64,000 nt of DNA from Nilaparvata lugens. Its lineage: Eukaryota > Arthropoda > Insecta > Hemiptera > Delphacidae. The notes under the pieces were generated by a model that saw only the letters and a list, made by a program, of their open reading frames with translations, was not told the DNA's origin and did not search any database. The stretch's first letter is position 1. Every line of letters starts with the position of its first letter. Made by a program: the position numbers and the translations under genes. Shown piece after piece: positions 44,635 to 52,355 of the stretch. Location: the NCBI RefSeq assembly GCF_014356525.2, contig NC_052507.1:744001-808000 (forward strand), in the 5' to 3' direction.

Positions 44635-45873
44635 TTACTGAACTTCTTTCACCATGCTCGTGAGAGGTGTGTACTCCATCACACGATCGCTAATTAAAAC
44701 GCAATACGTGGAAGTATTTGCAGGTACTGCACTATTAAATTCCATTTCAATACGAACATCTGTCGATGATTTCAAATGACTTGGTTGGTGTGAACAATCT
44801 ACAACAATCAGCGGTGTTGATTCACAAAACATTTTAAAGTCAATTTCTGTTCCGAGTTCGCTATTGATTGAATGATTATAATACGAGGGCGCGAAATCCA
44901 GGAACATGCGGTATAATACCTCCTTCTTACCTAGCAGATTTTCATATGGATAATACTCGCTGTTCAAATATACTTTAACATTGTAAATACCACAGCTATC
45001 GAAATTAGCTATTGATTTTTTAATTTTATTCTTACGATCAGTTTGAAATGCAATTATAACGTATTCTGGACTATCAAAACTCGATGTGGTACGAACTGCC
45101 CAAGAATGGTTAAGTGAAATTTGCAAATTTGGTAATTCACAAATTTCCCAATGCCGGAAACCTAATTTCAGTGGAGTGTCAGCATCAAGCAGTCTCAAAA
45201 ATTTCAGTCTTACATGATCTTCTAAAGTTATGTAGGGCATTCTCCATTGTAGTTTTGTAATTTTCACACTAACGCTTGTTCCACTTGTAGACTCAACACA
45301 ATTTAGATCTGTCAGTGACCTCAATAAGACGAGTTCCTGTTTAAAATTTAAAATTATTCTTTGAAAATCTTCAAAAAACGGCAGGATTAATTTCAGCGGT
45401 ACACAGAAAGTGAATTTATTATCTGTTAGCTCATATCCTGCTCTGTCAAAACCAGCCAAGTGATATGTGTTTTTATTGAGAGTATTCTTCACTAGAATAG
45501 CTTCAATTGTGGATGTTAATCCAATCAATCTTGATTTAGAAATTTGCTGACCTGCTAATTCATATCGTATTTCGTCAAAAAGGTTGCCGATTACGTTACT
45601 GCTTAATTTATAGTCTGCTGCAACTGGTGCATCGGTCGGCTCTGTTCCCGGTTTTGTACAGTTAACTGTTCCCTCAATCAATATGAATGATTTACGAGGT
45701 AAAGTATAGACATCTAAAGAATTTATGCCAATACATGCCTCGTCAGAGTTTTTTATTTCCTGTCCCGAATAAACTGTATGAGTGTGAAATTGGAATTTAG
45801 TAATATCATTATAAAACTGAAGGTCTGTCTCCACATCCAGAATTTCACTAATTGCTGCCGCTCCTCCTGACAT
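44635..45873 (-). CDS. MCP: Polinton major capsid protein
   Basis: ATG at 45873 (MSGGAAAISE) gives 412 residues. Supporting features are its size and place directly after the penton gene, and the stretch FFEDFQRIILNFKQELVLLR, a pattern I associate with capsid proteins of insect Polintons. It has beta-rich composition throughout and an acidic early segment (ISEILDVETDLQFYND). The family forms trimeric double-jelly-roll capsomers of icosahedral particles. There is no internal stop. The start overlaps by 26 bp the end of a small upstream frame, so the two are probably translated from one transcript. An alternative TTG start at 45885 is unlikely. Confidence 0.75.
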   Translation of the reverse strand: MSGGAAAISEILDVETDLQFYNDITKFQFHTHTVYSGQEIKNSDEACIGINSLDVYTLPRKSFILIEGTVNCTKPGTEPTDAPVAADYKLSSNVIGNLFDEIRYELAGQQISKSRLIGLTSTIEAILVKNTLNKNTYHLAGFDRAGYELTDNKFTFCVPLKLILPFFEDFQRIILNFKQELVLLRSLTDLNCVESTSGTSVSVKITKLQWRMPYITLEDHVRLKFLRLLDADTPLKLGFRHWEICELPNLQISLNHSWAVRTTSSFDSPEYVIIAFQTDRKNKIKKSIANFDSCGIYNVKVYLNSEYYPYENLLGKKEVLYRMFLDFAPSYYNHSINSELGTEIDFKMFCESTPLIVVDCSHQPSHLKSSTDVRIEMEFNSAVPANTSTYCVLISDRVMEYTPLTSMVKEVQ

Positions 45874-46033
45874 TTCGCCAATCAACTATAAAACCCAACT
45901 TTTCTAATATTCTCGCACTTTTAGCCGACAAAGCACGTTTGTTTTTAGGTGTTGACGCTATCGCATTCCTTTCTCTAATGACTTGATTGTGCATGCACGT
46001 ATTCGAATGTGGGTTGAAAATAAGATAACCCAT
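45848..46033 (-). CDS. Small conserved Polinton protein between penton and MCP (61 aa)
   Basis: ATG at 46033 overlaps the penton stop as TAATG, and the 3' end overlaps the MCP start by 26 bp. Residues about 30-50 read KNKRALSAKSARILEKLGFI, a short helical motif also recognisable at the C terminus of the acidic ORF of fragment A (38579-39037). The tight overlap on both sides supports a real, co-translated gene. The function is unknown; a minor virion or assembly role is a guess. Confidence 0.55.
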   Translation of the reverse strand: MGYLIFNPHSNTCMHNQVIRERNAIASTPKNKRALSAKSARILEKLGFIVDWRNVRRSGSN

Positions 46034-46719
46034 TACTTTTCACGTATGTGCAACCTAATTGTAATTGTATCCCCACGGAAATCAATAAACGATCCGTTCT
46101 GGTCCGTTACCTTTACATTAATAGTTTGAATTCGATGCGTATTCAAAGGTACATAAATAATCGGTGATGGTACTTCGTTTATTAAATAACCGCTAGGAAC
46201 CTTTGGTAAAAATTCGTAGATTATATGTTTTTGTTTTCCCTCAGAGTAACTGCCGCAAGCTAAATTACACTCAACTACAATACTGTCAACGCTTGTTATG
46301 TTAACCAAATGTTTGGAATAATGCCATTTATTTGCCTGCAAAACAACATTATCAAAACCAAGTATCTTAGCAATCGAATCAGAACGTGTTAAATCAATGG
46401 GTTTATCAGAATGGATTTCAATCTTCATAGTATTTGCGTTTGCACGTATAATAAGTTTATTCTTCTTCCCATCAATATTCAATTTATTCTTTAAAGATTT
46501 TATAATATCCTCAACTTCATATGCACCCGTATCCAACTCGATTAATCTATCACCATATTTGAAGCTGGAATTTGTTCCTTTGTTAATGTTTGCAATACTA
46601 TTGTAACTAGAAAAATTAATCAATCCAATTTCCCATTCACGATTTTTATCCAATTCTATAATTTCTTGTAAATGTTCATAGAGGTTACTCGTGTTAGATC
46701 GTAATGTAATAACTACCAC
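46033..46719 (-). CDS. Polinton penton (minor capsid) protein
   Basis: About 228 residues, beta-rich. The N-terminal part reads EWEIGLINFSSYNSIANI and the C-terminal part FIDFRGDTITIRLHIREK after VPSPIIYVPLNTHRIQTI, patterns I associate with the single-jelly-roll penton protein encoded next to the capsid gene in Polintons. Penton pentamers occupy the five-fold vertices. No ATG is present in frame: the first possible codon after an upstream TGA is near GTG 46719, so the start codon may have been lost (ATG to GTG) or initiation is non-standard. It lies 26 bp after the protease gene and overlaps the next frame. Confidence 0.65.
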   Translation of the reverse strand: MVVITLRSNTSNLYEHLQEIIELDKNREWEIGLINFSSYNSIANINKGTNSSFKYGDRLIELDTGAYEVEDIIKSLKNKLNIDGKKNKLIIRANANTMKIEIHSDKPIDLTRSDSIAKILGFDNVVLQANKWHYSKHLVNITSVDSIVVECNLACGSYSEGKQKHIIYEFLPKVPSGYLINEVPSPIIYVPLNTHRIQTINVKVTDQNGSFIDFRGDTITIRLHIREK

Positions 46720-46745
46720 CTTGTGTGTTCACCACAAACACTTAA

Positions 46746-47108
46746 TTACAACTGATTTGCAAGAAACAATAATGTAAGATGACTACAAAAATCGCTATTT
46801 AATGGTTGCATATGCTCCACATTATAAAATATATTTACTCCATTTTCTTTTTTCCAATATTTGTCCAATTCGTATGGAGGTTGTAAATTTCCAATTGGAT
46901 CAAAATACCAAACATTAGAGCCAACTTTCTTATATGCTACCCAATGTGTCCCATCCTCGCTTTCCCTTGCTAAATTCACAATGGCATTCTCGTTTTTTAG
47001 AATTTTTTTGGGTAATGTATCTAGCATATATATCCCTCTTAGCTGAATCTGTAATAATTTCGACCAATCAATCAAATCATAATTACTCAATTCTCCTTCA
47101 ATATTCAT
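46746..47108 (-). CDS. PRO: Adenovirus-type cysteine protease (maturation protease)
   Basis: 120 residues from ATG 47108, shorter than adenovirus proteases but in the range I would expect for Polinton enzymes. The catalytic set is visible: His in DGTHWVAY, Asp in VWYFDPIG, Gln in EHMQPLNS and Cys in DFCSHLTL. The family (C5, related to Ulp1) cleaves capsid and core precursor proteins after (M/I/L)xGx-G or (M/I/L)xGG-x; such sites are present in the neighbouring PLA2 protein. A Ser follows the catalytic Cys where Gly is common. No stop or frameshift is seen, so this gene looks intact. Confidence 0.85.
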   Translation of the reverse strand: MNIEGELSNYDLIDWSKLLQIQLRGIYMLDTLPKKILKNENAIVNLARESEDGTHWVAYKKVGSNVWYFDPIGNLQPPYELDKYWKKENGVNIFYNVEHMQPLNSDFCSHLTLLFLANQL

Positions 47109-47191
47109 ACCTTCTTCTTCTTTGTCTTCTTCCTACTCTTCTTTGTTGTTCTACGTTTCTTAACTCGAGGGAATAAACTCACTCCATATGA
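47105..47191 (-). CDS. Possible small basic peptide upstream of the protease
   Basis: A 28-codon open stretch between PLA2 and PRO, with no ATG, reads SLFPRVKKRRTTKKSRKKTK and ends KKKV, overlapping the PRO start. The Lys/Arg density recalls small DNA-condensing core peptides of adenoviruses, but this is only a compositional analogy. It could instead be the coincidental translation of a purine-rich segment. Confidence 0.25.
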   Translation of the reverse strand, partial: SYGVSLFPRVKKRRTTKKSRKKTKKKKV

Positions 47192-47230
47192 TTATGGGGG
47201 TAGGGGTGGAACTCTCCCCCCACTAGTTAT

Positions 47231-47785
47231 TTAAGGAAAAGGCTTCAAAAAATACCCTTTTCCTGCAATATGCTTTTTCAACTGAGCTATAGCTTTGCGT
47301 CTAATATCGTTACTATAACTTCTCCTCTCATTCTTCTTCTTCTTCTTCTTTCTCAAAGACCCACCAAACCCCGCTTTAGCTTTCATGACGTTTGTAACAA
47401 GATAGCTAAGTGCTTTCTCGGCAAGGGGTGTTTGAGGATTTTTGAAAATGTCCCATGCAGCGTTTGCTAGAGCTCTGTCAGCTACTGCTCGAGTTTTATT
47501 ATCGCTATTTTGAGTATAGGCTATATCATGTATCTTGCAAGCTCTATCTAATGAATTTATACCTTGATCACCCCTCTTTAACCTTTCATTAACCTTTGTG
47601 CCCGGTCCGCAATTCTCGTATCCTGGAATATGATATTCTTCTCCCAGGTTATCAATTACCTTATTTAAAATAGTTGATGTCACATTACCTGCCAAACCTG
47701 ACACACCTTTAAAAACTCTTGCCGCTGAACTCAAGATTCCTTTACCCCGTTTCCTCGAACTCTGCTTTTTTCTCCTACATACCAT
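47231..47785 (-). CDS. Phospholipase A2-like (parvovirus VP1-type) virion protein
   Basis: ATG at 47785, 184 residues. It starts with a basic segment (CRRKKQSSRKRGKG). The PLA2 core follows, with calcium loop NCGPGT and catalytic helix DRACKIHDIAY (His-Asp pair intact). An Ala-rich helix (TNVMKAKAGFGGS), a Lys run and the C terminus HIAGKGYFLKPFP complete it. IAGK followed by G matches the adenovirus-type protease site (M/I/L)xGx-G, so processing by the adjacent PRO is likely. In parvoviruses this domain acts on endosomal membranes during entry. Its placement in the structural cluster supports a virion role. The frame is intact. Confidence 0.85.
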   Translation of the reverse strand: MVCRRKKQSSRKRGKGILSSAARVFKGVSGLAGNVTSTILNKVIDNLGEEYHIPGYENCGPGTKVNERLKRGDQGINSLDRACKIHDIAYTQNSDNKTRAVADRALANAAWDIFKNPQTPLAEKALSYLVTNVMKAKAGFGGSLRKKKKKKNERRSYSNDIRRKAIAQLKKHIAGKGYFLKPFP

Positions 47786-48085
47786 TTTTCATCACCTTTC
47801 AACTCAATGGTTGAACATTAACTGAGGTTAATTAATCAATACATCAACTTGAATTGAATTGAATTGGTTTAATTTTCAATCGAGTTGGAAATGGATTCAC
47901 ACGCTATTGCTATGTGCTTATAACATTGCTTGAATGATAAGAATATTATTTCAAATCTGAAAGGTGAATGCGATTTGAAAAGGGGGGAAATGATGCTGGC
48001 ATTGCATGCCCACCCACATCTGTAGGAACACGTGCTAATGTAGGAGGGAGTGAGCGAGAAGCCAGCACCACTTGCCTGTACGGCT

Positions 48086-48086
<1 letters not shown>

Positions 48087-48153
<67 letters not shown>
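48087..48153. repeat. (GT)n microsatellite
   Basis: About 67 bp of uninterrupted GT between the PLA2 gene and the + strand promoter. It gives rise to a spurious His-Thr frame on the - strand (47869-48186). Confidence 0.95.
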
Positions 48154-48155
<2 letters not shown>

Positions 48156-48187
48156 CGGAAAAGACTACTGAGCATGCTCGCAACAAA

Positions 48188-48224
48188 CTATAAAAGACTC
48201 AGTCACCTTATTTAAATATCATTC
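48188..48224 (+). promoter_or_regulatory. TATA promoter for the + strand (replication) cluster
   Basis: CTATAAAAG at 48188-48196 is followed about 31 bp downstream of its first T-A pair by an initiator-like TCATTC (48219-48224). A leader exon begins here and ends at a good donor. It lies between the two gene clusters and points toward the polymerase. Confidence 0.6.
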
Positions 48225-48318
48225 ACAACAGAGCAGGTGAAGCAGCATTTCTTCTTCTGTGTGTTTCTACTATTCATTACGAACTTATCAACAACAACAA
48301 CAACAACAACAACAACAG
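48221..48318 (+). other. Predicted 5' leader exon 1 (untranslated) of the + strand transcript
   Basis: Runs from the initiator to AACAACAACAG with donor GTAAGA at 48319. It contains no ATG and ends in a (CAA)n tract, an unstructured sequence suited to ribosome scanning. A second ATG-free exon lies at 48891-48963. Confidence 0.55.
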
Positions 48319-48890
48319 GTAAGAATTGAAAACAATTTTTATAGAAACAATATTACATTTTATTTTATCTATTCACACATACATCTATACAATTCGTAAC
48401 ACATAGGTCGACGAATTGTATACAGATATAAAAATTGTTATTGCTCAACAATTTTTATATCGGACCAATTTGGCGACCTATGTGTTACCAGCATCAAAAA
48501 ATTTTTACACTTGAGATTAAATTGGTGTATTTTCTCTGAGCTAATGCAGTAAGCGAATCTTTGCGGTAAATACACCTCACTCGTAGATTTGCTTCCTACA
48601 TTGGTAATTTTTAAAATTACTTGTCGTCCGTGAATATTTGTCTGTTCCCTTGCACCAACTATGGGGTAGGGAGTGCGCTCCTTTAACTCCCTCAGCGGGA
48701 TCCATGGTTTGGGCGTTGGTGCATTTACAATTGATACGAACTCCATCTCGTCCTCCTCCTCCTCCTCCTCCTCCTCCTCCTCCTCCTCCCTTCGTCGCAC
48801 CTCCTTCATCAGCGGCACGAGTGAGGAGTGCTCGTGCATTACAGCTCGTTTCTGTTGAAAAATATTTGATTAGTGTCTTATTTGTTTCAG

Positions 48891-48963
48891 ATCATACTAC
48901 AGATCAAGATCTCTACATCAGATTATCATCGAATTGTCATCATCATCGAATTCTCTGCATAAA
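48891..48963 (+). other. Predicted 5' leader exon 2 (untranslated)
   Basis: Acceptor TTATTTGTTTCAG (AG at 48889-48890) and donor GTGAGT at 48964 define a 73-nt exon without ATG. The next good acceptor, TTGTTTTTCAG at 52341-52351, lies 4 bp before the polymerase ATG, giving a 3.4 kb intron that holds the satellite array, the - strand promoter and the BIR gene. Confidence 0.5.
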
Positions 48964-48969
48964 GTGAGT

Positions 48970-50110
48970 AATATCAGTTATTGAAATAACATTGTTGCAT
49001 GATCGAGTACTTTAAACAATAATTTCTAATCAGTTCAAATAATATTCCCTTTGCATTCTAATCAGTTCAAGGAAATATTGCTAACATTGTTGCATAATCG
49101 ATTACTTTAAACAATAATTTCTAAGCAGTTCAAATAATATTCCCTTTACATTCTAATCGCTTCAAGGAAATATTGCTAACATTGTTGCATAATCGATTAC
49201 TTTAAACAATAATTTCTAATCAGTTCAAATAATATTCCCTTTGCATTCTAATCAGTTCAAGGAAATATTGCTAACATTGTTGCATAATCGATTACTTTAA
49301 ACAATGTTTTTTCATAATACCATTTCTAATCACTTCAAATAATATTGGTAACATTTATGCATGATCGATTACTTTAAACAATAATATCTCATAATACCAT
49401 TTCTAATCAGTTCAAGGAAATATTGCTAACATTGTTACATGATTGATTAGTTTAAACAATAATTTCTAAGCAGTTCAAATAATATTTCCTTTGCATTCTA
49501 ATCATTTCAAATAATATTTCCTTAGCATCAATTTCTATTCGGTTCAAATAATATTTCCTTTGCATTCCAAGCAGTTCAAATAATATTGGTAACATTTATG
49601 CATGATCGAATACTTTGAACAATAATATCTCATAATACCATTTCTAATCAGTTCAAGGAAATATTGCTAACATTGTTACATGATCGATTAGTTTAAACAA
49701 TAATTTCTAAGCAGTTCAAATAATATTTCCTTTGCATTCTAATCATTTCAAATAATATTTCCTTAGCATCAATTTCTATTCGGTTCAAATAATATTTCCT
49801 TTGCATTCCAAGCAGTTCAAATAATATTGGTAACATTTATGCATGACCGAATACTTTAAACAATAATTTCTAATCAGTTCAAATAATATTGGTAACATTT
49901 ATGCATGATTGATTAATTTAAACAATAATTTCTAATCAGTTCAAACAATATTTCCTTTATATTCTAATCACTTCAAATAATATTGGTAACATTTATGCAT
50001 GATCGATTACTTTAAACAATAATATCTCATAATACCATTTCTAAGCAGTTCAAATAATATTTACTTGCATTCTAATCAGTTCAAATAATATTCATATCAA
50101 ATAATATTCG
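48970..50110. repeat. ~115-bp satellite array in the centre of Polinton B
   Basis: About nine to ten irregular units built on TTTCTAATCAGTTCAAATAA, AACATTGTTGCATAATCGAT and TACTTTAAACAATAATTTC, with shorter sub-units missing in some copies. The array is entirely non-coding and lies inside predicted introns of both strands. Confidence 0.85.
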
Positions 50111-50624
50111 TATCAAATAATCAAAGACTCGTATGTGCACAGATTTTTTTTTTTAACAATCAATCACAGAAAAAATCTGTGCATACACAAGTTAATAATA
50201 TTTGTTGAAACTAACCTTTGTTTGTGAGCAGATTGACTGCTCCTCCTCATCCCCGCTAACCTCAGGCTCGTCAAACACCAACCTCCTCTTCCCCTGCTTC
50301 TGCTTGATGTTGTTGCTCAGCGTTGTCAGCACCGCACGTCGCGGTGCCCAGGTAGTCAGTGTAGATTGAGGGAGAGGACTGTCTGGAATCACGATCTCCT
50401 CACCCCTCTCTCATTGTACGAAGATTCCCTGTCTCTTCAGGGGTGAGGCTGAGGAGGAGGCGGGGGAGGCAGCGGAGGCGGCAGCTGTGGCAGCAGAGGT
50501 GGTAGTCGAGCTGCGAGCTTTCTGCTGCTGCCAATAGTTGAGCACGTGCTGCGGCGGGCTATCCGGCAGGATGTAAGATGGAGAAGATGTTGATTGTGAA
50601 GTCATTGTGGAGGTGGTTCAGATG

Positions 50625-50664
50625 TAAATGATAATTTTCCTCTCATCGCTTCTGTTTATATAGC
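50625..50664 (-). promoter_or_regulatory. TATA promoter of the - strand gene
   Basis: On the - strand, TATATAAAC (50655-50662) is followed ~30 nt later by an initiator-like ATCATTT (about 50632-50626) and by ATG 50605, giving a 5' UTR of about 24 nt. The initiator is similar to that of the + strand promoter. CT-rich sequence lies upstream (50670-50690). Confidence 0.6.
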
Positions 50665-50924
50665 ATACGTTTCTCTCTCTGTTCCAGGCTCGTACAAGCG
50701 AGAGCGTGCTACAAGGCGAAAAAAATTCGAATTTCTCCCCAACAACACGTGCTCCCACATCGTTATCGGTTTGTAAGTATTCTCTCTCCTATAAGACACT
50801 TGATCATTTTTCAAATAGCATCCATGTGTTAGAAGACGAAAAAAAATCTCGTCTAGAACTCAGCATGAGAGGGTGAAAACACCTGCTAGAAGCTGAAATC
50901 CCCCATGTCAACTCACTTAAACAT

Positions 50925-51295
50925 ATTTCTAATATTATTAAATATTTCACAGCATTTCAACATAGAGGAATAGCATTCTCGATTGATTTCTAATATTATT
51001 AAATATTTCACGGCATTTCAACATAGAGGAATAGCATTCTCGATTGATTTCTAATATTATTAAATATTTCACAACATTTCAAGATAGAGGCTCACTTTTT
51101 TGAATAGCATTATCGATTGATTTCAGTTCAGTTATTGAATATTTCACGCCATTTCAACATACAGGAATAGCATTCTCGATTGATCAGTTATTAAATATTT
51201 CACAACATTTCAAGATAGAGGCTGACTTTTTTGAATAGCATTCTCGAATGATTTCAGTTCAGTTATTAAATATTTCATTGTTTTCACAGCATTTT
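50925..51295. repeat. ~65-bp tandem repeat in Polinton B
   Basis: Five imperfect units containing TTATTAAATATTTCACAGCA, TTTCAACATAGAGGAATAGC and ATTCTCGATTGATTTC. Non-coding; within the 3.4 kb + strand leader intron. Confidence 0.8.
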
Positions 51296-51532
51296 CTCAC
51301 CTCTCAACTCGAGTTCCGAACCTCATAACCAGTTGAGCTCTCGTCGAGACAACACAGCTGAGAGGAATCAATCTGAAAGGAGTCAAAGGCGGTATATACA
51401 CCTGAGAGGAATCAATCATACCATAGACCGCTATCTACACCTGTACCATAGCCCGCTATCTACACCTGTACACTCGAGGAGATTCATGCAGCATCAGTCA
51501 GTACATGTAAGTACATTTTTACTTTGATTTCA

Positions 51533-51632
51533 TCCTCTGAGGAGGAAAATTGTGCTCCGAGGACAATTTTTGTCCTCCGAGGACAATTTTTGTCCTTGGA
51601 GCACAGTTTTTGTCCTCGGAGGATAAAAAAAA
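51533..51632. repeat. Tandem inverted TCCTCGGAGGA motifs 3' of the BIR gene
   Basis: Four spaced copies of a TCCTCCGAGGAC-type palindrome separated by AATTTTTGT. They could fold into a row of hairpins or form a tandem binding site. They lie just past the 3' end of the - strand BIR gene. Confidence 0.65.
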
Positions 51633-51662
51633 CCTTCTACAATATACTGCATGCATGCGATT

Positions 51663-52304
51663 TTACTTCATCTTTATGATACGGTATATCCGGAACATCC
51701 AAGCCCCGCTCTTCTCTCTCACACTCTTCATATAAACAAAACGGTAAATGTATTCCTTTTCAAATGGATTTTCGATAATATATTTGCAATAGACACATTG
51801 CAGATAGAATGGATTTTTATGTAAGAAATAACCATTTCTCGCAAAATACTCTGCTTTATTGGATAATGATTTACAAAAGTCACAATGTAGATGATGATGC
51901 TTTTCAAAATACTCTCCTTGAACGGATGAATCTTCTACACAATTAAAAGTTGAATATCTTTCTTCATATTTTCGTAGAATATTATTATCGAAATTCTCCT
52001 CTTCAATTGTTATATTATCTTTCCTACTACAGTTCGGGCTGTACCTTGCATGTTCTATTGCTGGTATGTCACTTTCTTCCCATTTTCCCAAACAAATTGA
52101 ACAAAATACACATCGCACAATGTCTGGTGCAGATGAGAATATAAATCCCTCTTTCGCCATGTTTTCCGCGGACAAATGCGGAGAAGATTTCAACCATCTT
52201 TTATCAAAAGATAATAATCTTAATCTTTCATACAACATTATGTGATCTTGAGATATCATTTTCACACACCCTTCTTCTAGCAATGACAATTCACAACTAA
52301 ACAT
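51663..52304 (-). CDS. BIR-domain (inhibitor-of-apoptosis-like) protein
   Basis: 213 residues from ATG 52304. The first BIR domain (residues ~25-95) is complete in its zinc ligands: Cys65 and Cys68 (RCVFC), His85 (IEHARYSP) and Cys92, with the usual GF and W residues (EGFIFSSAPDIVRC, GKWEESDIP). A second region (residues ~135-180) keeps only the FA..GYF...LQCVYC half. No RING finger is present. BIR proteins of baculoviruses and insects bind caspases or pro-apoptotic peptides; an anti-death role here is inferred from the family. It is divergently placed from the polymerase (51 bp between ATGs) and lies within the polymerase leader intron. The frame is intact. Confidence 0.85.
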   Translation of the reverse strand: MFSCELSLLEEGCVKMISQDHIMLYERLRLLSFDKRWLKSSPHLSAENMAKEGFIFSSAPDIVRCVFCSICLGKWEESDIPAIEHARYSPNCSRKDNITIEEENFDNNILRKYEERYSTFNCVEDSSVQGEYFEKHHHLHCDFCKSLSNKAEYFARNGYFLHKNPFYLQCVYCKYIIENPFEKEYIYRFVYMKSVREKSGAWMFRIYRIIKMK

Positions 52305-52355
52305 GCTGTTGTACTCTATCTCATCCTGATCGTTATTCTTTTGTTTTTCAGAATC

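Larger units (their letters stand above)
48438..50605 (-). pseudogene. Predicted two-exon Polinton B gene (PDSP-motif exon plus acidic/beta-rich exon)
   Basis: Exon 1 is 50605-50216 (ATG 50605). It carries two copies of a PDSPxPQxxLxxW-type motif (YILPDSPPQHVLNYW; VIPDSPLPQSTLTTW) separated by a Ser/Ala-rich linker. One in-frame TGA (50411-50413) lies between them. Exon 1 ends AAAG before GTTAGT. Exon 2 starts after TTTTTCAACAG at 48851 and reaches 48438 with the phase kept. It has a poly-Glu tract from a GAG-type run (48747-48789), then IPLRELKERTPYPIVGAR and VYLPQRFAYCISSEKIHQFN. Exon 2 alone would start at Met 48839. The function is unknown; a DNA-binding or regulatory role is a guess. Its place before PLA2 matches fragment A, where 40500-41153 precedes PLA2. 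Confidence 0.45.
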
